64,000 nt of DNA, taken from the NCBI GenBank assembly GCA_027924645.1, contig BSBN01000293.1, positions 8,518,501-8,582,500 of the forward strand. The letters are read 5' to 3'. Source of the stretch: Cunninghamia lanceolata (taxonomy: Eukaryota > Streptophyta > Pinopsida > Cupressales > Cupressaceae). The notes under the pieces were generated by a model. The model saw only the letters and a list, made by a program, of their open reading frames with translations, searched no databases and had not been told where the DNA came from. Shown here one piece after another: positions 48,541 through 59,404 of this stretch (position 1 is its first letter; every line of letters starts with the position of its first letter). The position numbers and the translations under genes were made by a program.

Positions 48541-49870
48541 GTCTTATATAGATGTGCCAGGGTTAGATCCTTCCTTGGCAGTCCATCATCTTGTAGTACA
48601 TCCAGAGGCATGACCAATCAAACAAAAACTTCACAAGATACATCCTCAAGTTGCCCTTCTCATCAAAGAAGAATTACATAAACTATTTGAAGTTAGCTTC
48701 ATTCACCCTATAGACTACCCTAAATGGGTTTCCAATATTGTTGCAGTTGCTAAGAAACTCAGGGGCATCTGACTATGTACAAACTTCTAAGATCTAAACA
48801 AGGCATGTCCAAAAGATGACTTCCCACTTCCCAATATTGATATCATTGTACATTTAATGGTTGGGCATGGAATACTCCCTCTCATGGATGGATTCTCTAG
48901 GTATAATCAAATCAAGATCACTCCTGAAGATCAACATAAGACAACATTCACATGCCCTTGGGGTACCTACTACTAGTAAGTCATGCCTTTTGGCCTTAAA
49001 AATGCAGGAGCAACTTATCAACGAGATATGACTACCATTTTCCATGACATGCTGCACAAAATCATTGAAGACTATGTAGATGATCTCCTTGGGAAATAAA
49101 AATCTAGGGAAGAACACCTTGAGATTTTATGACAAATATTTGAGTGCCTCAAAGAATACAAGCTCTGCCACAATCCTAAGGAATGTGTTTTTGGCGTCAC
49201 ATGATGAAATCTCTTGGGGTTCATTGTCTCCTGCAGGGGTATTGAAGTAGATCCGGCTAAGGTCACCACTATTACAGAAATGCCACAACCAAAAACTCTC
49301 AAGCAACTTCATAGTCTCCAAGGCAAACTTTAGGATATCTGAAGGTTCATCGCTCAACATGCAGATAAATGTCAACCCTTCACCCATCAACTACAAAAAG
49401 ACACATTTCAAATAGGATCAAGACTGTCAGCAAGCATTTGACCACATCAAGGAGTAGTTAGATTCAGCCCCCGTCCTTATGGAACCCATCCTTGGAAAAC
49501 CCCTACTATAGTATATATCAATAACTTCAGTGGCATTGGGGGTACTTTTAGTGCAACATGATGAAACTAGTGGGGAAAGGGCTATATACTACATTAGAAA
49601 GACTCTCGTCGGCTATGAGCTTAACTATACACCCATAGAACGAGTATATTGAGATGTCATTTTCTGCTCTCCAAATTTACAACACTACATGTTAAGTCAT
49701 TCAATCAAGCTCATCTCAAAAGTTGACTCTCTCAAGTACCTGATTTCTAGGCCTTCACTCACAGGAAGAATAGAAAAATGGGTGATGTTACTCAGCAAAT
49801 TTGACTTTGAGTATGTTGATTGAAAATCCGTCAACGGACAAGTAGTAGTAGACCATTTAGCTGAAGCACC
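48541..49870 (+). pseudogene. Reverse transcriptase and first RNase H of element G
   Basis: Copies element RNA into DNA. Visible in order: LNKACPKDDFPLPNIDIIV (about 48,793-48,850), PLMDGFSRYNQIKITPEDQH (48,880-48,940), TTFTCPWGTYY, VMPFGLKNAGATYQRDM (48,980-49,030) and the active site YVDDLLG at 49,073-49,093, with both catalytic Asp intact. Then GFIVSCRGIEVDPAKV and an RNase H-like part with GERAIYYI, NYTPIER and HYMLSHSIKLISKVDSLKYL (49,580-49,740), ending VVVDHLAEAPL. More than ten stops. The motifs place it in Ty3/gypsy. Confidence 0.85.
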
Positions 49871-49939
49871 TCTCACAAATCATCAACTACTTTCCATTGA
49901 TTTCCTAGATGAATCCATTCTCATTACAACATAATCAAC

Positions 49940-50340
49940 AATCTAGAAATTATACTTTGATGGATACTTCACAAGTCATGGGTTAGGGGTAGGAATACTT
50001 TTGATCAACCCACAAGGAGACTATATTCCCAAAGCATATAGACTTCCATTCCCTTGCATAAATAATGTGGTCGAATATGAAGCCTTGATTATTGGTCTTA
50101 AAACAATAGCTCAATGGAACATCTAACAATTACAGGTCTATGGAGACTCCCAGTTGGTTATCAAATAGGTCAATGATAAATACCTCACTAAGGATGACAA
50201 AATGGTCCCCTATAAATAGATGGTTGATGAGTAATTTTGTTCTGTACTTATATTTAGTTTGAGCAAGTACCTCGAATGCACAACAAAGTAGCTAATGCCA
50301 TGGCCACCATTGGATCCCTCTTGGATATGGCTCATGATCA
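49940..50340 (+). pseudogene. Second (additional) RNase H domain of element G
   Basis: A separate RNase H after the first: YFDGYFTSHGLGVGILLINP (from about 49,951, catalytic D in FDG), VEYEALIIGLKTIAQWNI (E, near 50,077) and VYGDSQLVIKQVND-like text (D, near 50,140). A duplicated RNase H is characteristic of Tat-lineage Ty3/gypsy elements. Stops at a few CAG/CAA-derived codons. Confidence 0.8.
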
Positions 50341-50579
50341 TCATCAATGTAATTTTCTTGTGGAACAACTCCTCATGCCAACATATCATGTTGCTGAGTT
50401 AGAAGTTTTATGTGAGATTATCGGTCCTAAAAATCCCTAGTACCATGACATTTATGTCTACCTCCAACATCACACCTTCCTGCCTAATTCCTCTTGTAAA
50501 CAACAATGATTAATCATCCACCAAGCCTCTTTCTACACCATTATCACCGATACCCTTTATCTCTGAAGCTATGATTGTA

Positions 50580-51690
50580 GTCTCCTATGATGTTTAAACA
50601 CAGAAGAAGCCCCCCTTGCACTACATGAAGTTTATGTAGGAGTATGTGGCACCCACACAAGTGGTATTGTCCTAGCCAAAAAATTATATGTATAGGATAT
50701 TACTAGCCAACAATGGATCACGATGCATGTGAATATGTGAAGAAATGCAAGCCTTGTCAACAACACAAAGATCTCATACATGCTCCCTCTCAGGCATTGC
50801 AACCAATTGCCACACCTTGGCCCTTTTCTTAGTGGGGCCTAGATCTTGTTGGCAAGATTCACCTGCCCTCTTTTAATGGACACAAATTCATCATCGTAGC
50901 CACTGAGTACTTTACCAAGTGGGTTGAAACCATTCCTCTCACCTTTACCATTGGTACCCAGATCACCAAATTCATCCTTTACCACATCATTTGTGGCTAT
51001 AGCATCCCATCTTCCCTTATCACAGATAATGGTAAAAACTTCAAAAACAATGATGTTCATGCCCTTTGTGAACAATTCCATATTTAACATCATCGGTTGA
51101 CTCCATACTATCCCCAAGGTAGCAGACAAGTCAAGGAAACCATAAACCTGACTCAAAATCCTCAAGAAAGTTGTCAATAAAACTGGTCATGATTGGCACC
51201 TCCACATCCGCCCCACCCTTTGGAGGCCTACGACACTAGCATCCACACTTCTACTAGAGCCACTCCATACTCACTTGTCTTTGGAGCTGAAGATATCTTG
51301 CCAATAGAGATTGAGTTACCATCCTTGCACATATCCTTGCATAATGTCATCACTGAAGAAGATTACTGTGTTGCACACTTCCAAGAGTTAGAGCTATTGG
51401 ATGAATGGAGCCTCAATGCCTTGAATCATCTCCAGGCATACCAGAACTGGCTTCACAAATCCTACAACAAGAAGATTCATGCCTGAGAATTCGTAGTAGG
51501 AGACCTAGTCTTAAAATAAAATCAAATGAACCTCTTAGAGCAAGACAAGAAAGGGAAATTTGAGCCTAATTGGTTGGGTCCCTATGTCATCATAGCTAAA
51601 TATGACTAGTTGAAGAGCATACTGCCTTTCTATTCTTGAGGGAGAAGACCTTGAAGAGCCTATCAACTTCATCCATTTGAAACAGTTCCA
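50580..51690 (+). pseudogene. Integrase of element G
   Basis: Inserts element DNA into the host genome. N-terminal zinc-binding part: WPTMDHDACEYVKKCKPCQQ (about 50,707-50,762). Core: WGLDLVGKIHLPSFNGHKFI (first Asp, near 50,835), then VATEYFTKWVETIPL. Next SLITDNGKNFKNND (second Asp, near 51,022) and LTPYYPQGSRQVKET (catalytic Glu region). GATPYSLVFGAED-like text (RATPYSLVFGAEDILPIEIE) is in the open frame 51,193-51,486. C-terminus: GKFEPNWLGPYVIIAKYD near 51,556-51,610. Five or more stops and a frameshift near 51,170. No chromodomain seen. Confidence 0.85.
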
Positions 51691-53900
51691 TAGCTACCCT
51701 ACTAAATACCCCAACTCAAAAATATAAAAAAGTATAAAAATGTCAAAAAATCCCCAAAAAAACAAAAAAAAAAAAAAAGTAAAGAAAAATAATCTATCCT
51801 ATGGTGAAAACCACTCCTTGTGGTGCCTTGGGCAAGTATTCTATTGAAAACATATTTGTAGGTGTCATGTGTAGTCTCAAATTTGGATCCATTGTTCATC
51901 CGTCCTCCCACCATCCCATCCACTTCATCAATTACCCATCATTCCCACTACCTGAGATTTTACTACTCCATGAATCTCAGTATCCATCATTCCCACTACC
52001 TGAGATTTTACTACTCCATGAATCTCAGTATCCATCATTCCCAAAATATACATCTCCCACCTCAATCACAACACATAAATCCTTCCATTCCCTTCCTATA
52101 TGTGTCCTACAAGAGACTAAGTAATAGAAAAACAAAACTTAGCCCCACCATCAATCTACATAACTTCATCCCCCCATTAGGCTATCCCTATTATCTGAGC
52201 CTCCATCCACTCCCTAGCTCCCTCACTTTTTAAATAGAGTGAGTAATTACAAAGCATAAAACACACCCACAATAAATGCTTCCACCTTGTCTCCCTCATC
52301 CCCACCCAGACTACCACATCATCCTACTCTCCCTTAATCCCTCGCAAACCTATCGCCTTTGTGATTTATCACATCATGTCTTTGCACCTCTAACAAATCA
52401 CCCAACTTCTTACCCTACCCTATCTGAACTTCCATCCCCCCTGCCTCCATCAATTTCTTTTTTATAGAGTGAGTAACAGAAAGGTAGAACTCACACCCAC
52501 AATAAATCCTCCCACCCTCACCCCCATCATCCACCAAGCTTACTTCATCCACCTAGTCTCCCTTGCTTCCTCCCTCCCCTAACCCTTTTCATGGTTTTCT
52601 TAAACATCACATCCTTACACTGCCAAGCCACCCAACTAGTTACCCTACCTCCCTCATCATCTTAACCCTCCCTTGAGCACTCATCCCCCAATTCACTTTT
52701 GTGATTTTCTAGTGTCACATCTTTGCACCACCAACATGTCACCTAGCCAATTACCATCACCCCCCTTTCACATCACATACCTATCCTATTATTCCTAACT
52801 ATGATTTTAATACCATAGTACAATCTGAAAAATTAACTTTCCATCCTCTACTCAGCCTCTATCCACCTACATCCTACATTCCCTATCATCCCATTCCTCA
52901 AGATTACCTAGGACTACATATCATCACCAATTGCATCTTAATGTGCCTTGATCCCACAGATACAGGGTATGTAGGCAGTCTAGTATACAAAGGAAGTATC
53001 CAGTATGCAAGTACATAAGATGCCACCCATCTAACCCCTACTTGGATGGTCCCTATTCCCTAAGCTTATTGATCACACTTGACATCAGTGAAATAGACTT
53101 GCTATGCATACTATCAAAGCCTCAAAATTTCACTAAAATCATTAACTATCAGATCAGCTTCAACTACAACTTATGGCCTAAATACCTCACTGCCCATCCT
53201 TCGATTTATCCCAATCATCCATCTATCCCTGCCTTACAAATACATCCTTCCTACAATAGGAATAATCATCAATCTACACACATCTTGGCAAGAGATATAA
53301 TGACTATCTGTTTGGTTAGTTGGTCTTTTGGTTCTTGATTTTATCTTTTGTTCTATTCTTGGATTGTTTCAAAACTACCTTGATCTTCCTATATCAGGGT
53401 ATGTGGTGAAAAAACTAGAATGGGGCATGGTCATTGTTTTTATATGCTGTTCTTGTGGGAATTTCTCATTTCTCCAATTTAGTATTCATATCTTGTGAAT
53501 GTTGGGATCGGGTCATGCATATTAGTTTCCTTTTGTATCTAAGGTTCTTTATTCCTTTTGTGTACTAAGGTCTTATGCTATGGGTCCCCCCCTCATTTGT
53601 CTAGACAAGGTTGTACTATCTTGGGTATGAATGGGATCATCCTATTTTCTGCAGAGTCAAGTCTGATGCATGGGATTCATTGTCACCTTGGTTCCTCATA
53701 CCCTAGTGCATAACATCTCATGCTATATCCACATCAGTGCTCATAAATTATTTGCAGAATTTGTAATACATTCAAAAATCCTCTTTTCCCCTACATCTTA
53801 CATTCACCCTCCTATTCACATTTCTCACCTACTATATTGCTCCAAGTTTCATTGGAATGATCTCCATCTCTCCCCCACCTATTCCCTTCTACTACCTATT
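51691..53900 (+). other. 3' spacer of element G, part 1 (C-rich, no gene)
   Basis: Begins after integrase with an A-rich run (51,720-51,790). The 48-bp duplication at 51,938-52,043 lies here. The rest is CATCC-rich, GA-poor text with no recognisable gene; the several open frames follow from its scarcity of TAG/TGA. Confidence 0.5.
51938..52043 (+). repeat. 48-bp tandem duplication
   Basis: The unit starting CATCATTCCCACTACCTGAG occurs at 51,938 and 51,986 without visible mismatch; a third partial unit starts at 52,034. It is much younger-looking than its surroundings. Confidence 0.88.
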
Positions 53901-54044
53901 CCCTTCTTGACCAATCCCTATGACCATTTTCAGGACCTTGGTATCATGATCGCTAAATCAAATCACTTATCCCTTCATCAATTCATCCATGACATTACCA
54001 TTCCCTCTCATGTTCCATCTCACTTTCTGTTTATCCATTCATGT

Positions 54045-54645
54045 ATCCCTATCCTCCATAATATATGTTAATTAATCTAAACATATATTCATTATCCATT
54101 TGCATTCCATTATCATTTTGCATTTATCCATGATATATGTTTATTAATCTAAACATATGTTCATTATCCATTTGCATTCCATTATCATTTTGCATTTACC
54201 CATAATATATGTTTATTAATCTAAACATATGTTCATTATCCATTTGAATTCCATTATCATTTTTCATTTACCCATAATAAATGTTTATTAATCTAAACAT
54301 ATGTTAATTATCCATTTGCATTCCATTATCATTTTGCATTTATCCATAATATATGTTTATTAATCTAAACATATGTTCATTATCCATTTGCACTCCATTA
54401 TCATTTTGCATTTATCCATAATATATGTTTATTAATCTAAACATATGTTCATTATCCATTTACATTCCATTATCATTTTGCATTTATCCCTAATATATGT
54501 TTATTAATCTAAATATATGTTCATTAACCATTTGTATTCCATTATCATTTTCCATTTATCCCTACTATATGTTTATCAATCTTAATATTTGTTCATTATC
54601 CATTTTGCATTCCCTTGTCATCCATCATATATGTTTATTAATTTA
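54045..54645 (+). repeat. 72-bp tandem repeat, about 8 units
   Basis: The reference AATCTAAACATAT or variant lies at 54,074, 54,146, 54,218, 54,290, 54,362, 54,434, 54,506 and 54,578: exactly 72 bp each time; a last decayed unit is 62 bp on. Each unit carries ATATATGTTTATTAATC, GTTCATTATCCATTTG and ATTCCATTATCATTTT. Confidence 0.92.
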
Positions 54646-55509
54646 AGTATGTATTCATATTCCATTTGCATTTTATACATCCCTTTCATTGTCATTAGTC
54701 CATTTAGTGATCCATTTGCATTTGTTCCTAAGTTTATTTTTAAAACCATTTGCATTCCATTAGTTTGTTATCATTATCAATTGGTTTATTAGTTCATTTC
54801 ATTATCATATATCTATGTCATCCATCCATCATACCATTGCCATTTGTCCATTTCATTATCCTTAAGATTACAAGTTAAATGCTTAATTCATTCATTGCAT
54901 CATCATATTACATTTGATCATTTGAACTTAGTAGTGTATCCATCCCTTTGCATTAATTCATTTTTCATATCCATTATAATATATGTTTATTAATCTAAAC
55001 ATCATACATTAATATCATTACCATTTGTCCATTTGTCCATATAGATACATACATTATAACATACATCCATAATATCAAGAGCAATATGGTAAATCATGTC
55101 ACATATCCACCATAACATGCATCCATATCCTGCATATCCTAATCCACATCATAACCCATATTACCATCCATACAACCAACCAAATAATCTATCCATAACT
55201 CATACATCATAAATCATGACATCCTACATATCAAATACATCATAAACCATCTCACCCTGCATATCAACAGATCATACTCAGAAACATGCATACATACATA
55301 ATCCATATCCTGCATATCAGTACATCATAAACCACAACATACACAATCCACATCATAATCCATAAACATCAATAACAAATCCATCAACACATTCCATTGC
55401 ATCACAAGTGCCATCCCATATATATACATCAAAAAATGATCATGATACAAAGTCCTAAAGACCTATCAAAAATACATTTATGTAATCAAAACTAGGAGTC
55501 TATAACCCC
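54646..55509 (+). other. 3' spacer of element G, part 2 (CAT/ACAT-rich)
   Basis: Low-complexity CAT-rich DNA, with phrases such as CCATATCCTGCATATC (about 55,126 and 55,305). No gene. Confidence 0.5.
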
Positions 55510-57350
55510 TATGTAGAACTATCCTGTGCTGATGTTCCTAACTGGGACAACCTTGCTCCTCCCTATGGTGATGGCCCCATGGTCTGCTAGCCTACCTGCC
55601 CAGGTACTAGTGCAGACCCTCATACTGGTACATGTGCATGTCAAAACTGCTGCACTGATCTCTCTAACTGACCAATACTCCTCAAGCTCAAAGCCCTAGA
55701 CTAGCTCCTGTAGCTCTCTCTCTATCCTGTAGGCACCAAACTCTCATATAAGGTCCTATAGTGTTGTGCCTCCCTCCCTGCCTCATATGCCTACTACTAT
55801 ACAAACCTAAACATGTCATTCATCCCTGGCCCCATTGCCTTCTACACCTGATTGCACTCATATTGATAATGCTGCACTTATCCCTGTAGCTATGCTATCT
55901 AGGCCTGTAACTAGGTGATTTGTCAATCACCCTGTACCTATCCTAGCTACCACTGTAGCTATGCTACCTACCCCTAAAGGTATTGTACCTATTCCTACAG
56001 CTATTGTACCAATCCATGTAGCCTCGTCACCTTTGTTGTTGCGTCACCATCTCCCCTAGCTCCTCCATCACCCTCCTTGTCTACCTCCATCTCTACAATC
56101 TCCATAGCCTCCTCTTTCTCATCTCCCTCACCATCATCTCCATCACCCCCTATTGCTTGCCCTATGACTACTTTCCCTAATGGTACCATTAGTTGAACTA
56201 GCCTCTCCTGAGCTGATCACTGTTAATTGAGTGCCATGGTCCCTGCATCCATTACCTGAGGCCTCAAATCCCATGCTCTAGCCTATAGCCCATCAAATTC
56301 TGCAATCACTGATCATGGGTCAATCATTGCACCCCATCATGGAGCCTCTACATGAATATGTGGGAAATTTGTCTACTCTTATGGCACACCCTACATAATC
56401 CCAAATTGTCATGCCACGTGATCTAGAAGGTATCTATCAATAATAAGCTAAGTCTACCCCATCAAATACCAAGGTTGTGACACATACGATAGCTAGATGA
56501 CATCGTCTGACCATGTCTCGCACTCACACCATGGCCTACAGATCACCACCTATATGTCATCAATCATCCACCTCAAGTATCTCAAATCATCTAACCTATG
56601 ATGCTGTAGGACTCCTACATAAGAAAAAACATATGGGTGACTCTTCGCCTGATCCCTCACTATCACTTGCCTTGTAAAGGTGATGTGCTCCCAAGCCCAG
56701 ACATGTAGCAACATCACCCCACACCCCAAGCTTGTTCGTCGCTTCTAGACCACTGCATCCATATCATGGTATAGGTGCACTAATATGCACGACCCCCAAG
56801 CATAAAAAACTCCATCCCTGAACATCCTTAGTAACACTAGCCCCCATCCCATCAGAAACCCCCTAATCTCTTGTCAAGCACTAGTGTCCCTATAATCACT
56901 CTTGCCACGAACAATGGTAGAGTACAATCTTCCCATCGCCTGGGCGTATACCATCTTGGTCCTCCTGACATCAAAGGGAACCATTGCTAGAGAAAAGACC
57001 TCCTCCACAAACTATACTCATTGCCCATGGTCATAGACCACTCTCTCCCTGTGCATGGGGATCTGTAGGATCCTCCATAAGTCCTCAAGTGTGATGGTCA
57101 TCTCTCATGTGGGCAATAGGAAAGCACACCACTCTATCTGCCATCTCTCCACTAGGACTGTCATCATCACCCTATTCACCTAGATCATTGGCATCTCAAC
57201 AATCCACCTTAATCCCATTAGACGAAGAAAGAAGTGATATGTGGCAACTAGATGATCCTGCAACACTCGTGTCAGTGGATGTTGCTCATGCGACTGTGGT
57301 ACATTCTCCTCATCTTGCACATGTGTCAAAAACACTTCATTAAGTCCAAA
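55510..57350 (-). pseudogene. Plant mobile domain (MAIN/PMD)-like gene, antisense in element G
   Basis: On the minus strand from about 57,340: EVFLTHVQDEENVPQSHEQH, LTRVLQDHLVATYHFFLRLM, GLRWIVEMPMI, VLVERWQIEWCAFLLPT, EMTITLEDLWRILQIPMHRE (the most diagnostic phrase), then MGRLYSTIVRGKSDYRD, GVMLLHVWAWEHITF and a variable part. From 56,189 a Gly/Asp/Glu-rich acidic tail follows (GGDGDDGEGDEKEEAMEIVE), ending at a TAG near 55,510. The ERW...F.L...EMTITLEDV..L phrase identifies the PMD fold (Pfam PMD, aminotransferase-like), known in MAIN/MAIL1 and in transposons. About 15 stops. It lies between integrase and the 3' LTR, opposite to gag-pol; antisense genes here are known in Tat relatives such as Grande and Retand. 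What PMD proteins do for transposons is not established. Confidence 0.75.
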
Positions 57351-57369
57351 TTTTCTATTGGGTATGACT

Positions 57370-57800
57370 CCCTGGTGCCTATGTGCTAATCCTTTTTAAG
57401 TGCTAATCCATTCATGTGCTAATCCATTTCAGGTGCTAATGCATTGAAAGCGTAAAATTCTTCACTTTTGATGCTAATCCCTAGGCTTGGGTGCTAATTG
57501 CTAGACTAGGTGCTACTCTACCTAGGGCATTAAGTCCACCAATTTTGGCACTAAACTTTCCCCCCTAAGTGCTAATTCTAGCCCTCTTGGTGCTAATCAC
57601 CAGAGTAGGCACCAATTACTGGTGCTATACCTACCATTTTTGGTGCTAAACTTTCCAGTCTAAGCACTAAACCATTCCCCTCTACCATGTCTACCTAGGT
57701 GCTAACCCACACTGGCTCGATGCTAATTTCCAGATCAAGCACTAAAGCCTAATCTAGGTGCTAATTCCTCTTGTTGGGATGCTAAACCATCTACTTTATT
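57370..57800 (-). repeat. GGTGCTAA repeat cluster (TTAGCACC on the antisense strand)
   Basis: GGTGCTAA(T/A/C) occurs at least six times exactly (near 57,433, 57,490, 57,589, 57,638, 57,698 and 57,756), plus about ten variants such as AGTGCTAAT and GATGCTAAT. It lies just upstream of the antisense PMD gene. The same word in its TTAGCACC orientation fills the leader upstream of gag. Confidence 0.8.
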
Positions 57801-58346
57801 GCCTATCTTCTAATCTTTTTCCCCTAGCATTTATTGCACCTAACTACCTTGAAACCTAATTCAAAAAGCATTGTTAGGGCACTTACTAGGTCGTTAGCCA
57901 CCACAGGTCATAGATACTCCCTCACCTACTCTACACAATGCTCCTTTCATGGAATATGTTCCATCTCATCTCAAGTCACTTTCTCTTCTCTAATCAAGGA
58001 TTTACGAGTAGCAATAAGATAAATGAGAAGAATGGTCCTCCCATCCCTTATATGTAGCCCCAAAACCCTCATTTCTTCCCATAACCCATGATTTTCACTC
58101 CTTGTCCCCATTTTCCTTCCCCATCCCATCCTATATTCCATGTTCATCCTTTTTCTTACTATTCTCTAACTATCTAACACTTCTTCCTCTTTCAAGACAT
58201 CACAGGAAACAGTTTCTTTTTTCTGTCGATCTCTCGAGGGGGCATCAACTCACCATCCTTTCTTCTCCCATCAACCAACTGGAGAATGCACATCATCCAA
58301 ATATTCTTTGATATCTCATCAATCCCAATAGTAATGACACCATATC
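57801..58346 (+). other. 3' spacer of element G before the polypurine tract
   Basis: No gene recognised. Open frames at 57,834-58,022 and 58,102-58,311 have no motif. Confidence 0.5.
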
Positions 58347-58360
58347 AAAGGGGAGAAAAA
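58347..58360 (+). promoter_or_regulatory. Polypurine tract of element G
   Basis: AAAGGGGAGAAAAA, ending directly at the 3' LTR start TGTAGAC. In retrotransposons this RNA stretch resists RNase H and primes plus-strand synthesis. Confidence 0.85.
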
Positions 58361-59399
58361 TGTAGACACCTAAAAATGGTCACAACCATCCTCATCCACT
58401 ATCAGCATTCTAAACCTGATAATTCCCACTATTCTACTCAACACACATGTTAATTAAATATTTTACAATTATTTAATTAATATTTCCTTCTCTTTCCCCC
58501 ATGATCAAAAATCAATTTCTTCTACTATAATTTCAAAAATTTAAATATTTTGGAAAACTATAGTTCATATGCACCCCCAAGAATTAAATAAATATTCCTA
58601 TTTTTATATAATTCCCTATTTTGTGCACTTTTGATTACTTTTAGTAATCATCATTATTTTCTTCCTAATCATGTGCACATGAGTTAATTAAAATTAACCC
58701 ACCATTACATCCCCCCATGTTTCTAGAAGTCCACTTGCCATTCATTGTACATGAATGTACATAACAAGTAGTACTTTGAAAGCATGGGCAAATCTTCCAA
58801 AAGAGTCCAAGTGTCACTATTCCTCCATTATTCATTTAATTTTAAATTACAGGTGTCATCTCATGCCAAATTTAAAATTCTCACAAAATACAATCCATAC
58901 CTTTTCATAAATGAGTCCTTACATGTTAGATAGCTACCCAATCCTAGCCATCCATCCATTCAACCATTCATTTTCATCCATTGATCTTCCCTTGAATCTT
59001 GGAGCATTCTTCTCATCCAACCTCCTTGTGACACTTGTCCAATTCTCCTTGATTGAGGATCGTCAATCAATGTGAGCCCTTGATCTTCCAATTCAATCCT
59101 ATCCCTCTATCCTCACTTCCAAAAATCTATAAATTGAGCTCTCCTCATCCATTTTTAGCAAGCAATTTGAATATAATGAAATTATGCCATTTTGAGAAAT
59201 AACATCCTCTAGCAATTAGCATAAATTATCATAGTATCTAGGACATATCAAGAGCTTTGCATGATCAATTAGGGTGCAATTAGGATGGTTACTTTGTGTA
59301 GTTATTTAGTCTAAACATGAGGTTACATTAGGTTGTGAGTAGAATAGGCTAATATTAGTTTAGTTTATTCAATTTTGAGCTCACTTTCTTATGTACACA
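58361..59399 (+). repeat. 3' LTR of element G
   Basis: 1,039 bp. Relative to the 5' LTR it lacks 29 bp (flanked by TCCA repeats) and 31 bp (flanked by CACTATT repeats) near 58,806-58,820. It keeps the 95-bp segment with the TATA box that the 5' LTR has lost. Confidence 0.9.
59128..59134 (+). promoter_or_regulatory. TATA box in 3' LTR of element G
   Basis: TATAAAT in the context ATCTATAAATTGAGC, about 767 bp into the LTR. It is present only in this LTR copy. Confidence 0.6.
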
Positions 59400-59404
59400 C
59401 TAGA
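59400..59404. repeat. Target-site duplication CTAGA, right
   Basis: Five bases directly after TGTACACA; identical to 39,425-39,429. Confidence 0.88.

Larger units (their letters stand above)
39430..59399 (+). mobile_element. Complete-length 20 kb Ty3/gypsy Tat-type LTR retrotransposon (element G)
   Basis: Bounded by direct LTRs (39,430-40,428 and 58,361-59,399), both TGTAGAC...TGTACACA, and by a 5-bp CTAGA duplication. Order: LTR, leader, gag, protease, RT, RNase H, second RNase H, integrase, spacer with an antisense gene, polypurine tract, LTR. The second RNase H and the antisense gene are hallmarks reported for the Tat lineage (Ogre, Retand, Grande, RIRE2). The LTRs differ at roughly one base in ten by eye plus three deletions, so insertion is old. 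All genes have stops, so the element is immobile by itself. Confidence 0.9.

Noticed and set aside
54045..54645. A CRISPR array
   Set aside because: The 72-bp units are whole tandem repeats without unique spacers, in a eukaryotic retrotransposon.
56001..56189. Separate acidic small protein (Gly/Asp/Glu-rich)
   Set aside because: It is the tail of the larger antisense plant-mobile-domain pseudogene and has no independent support.
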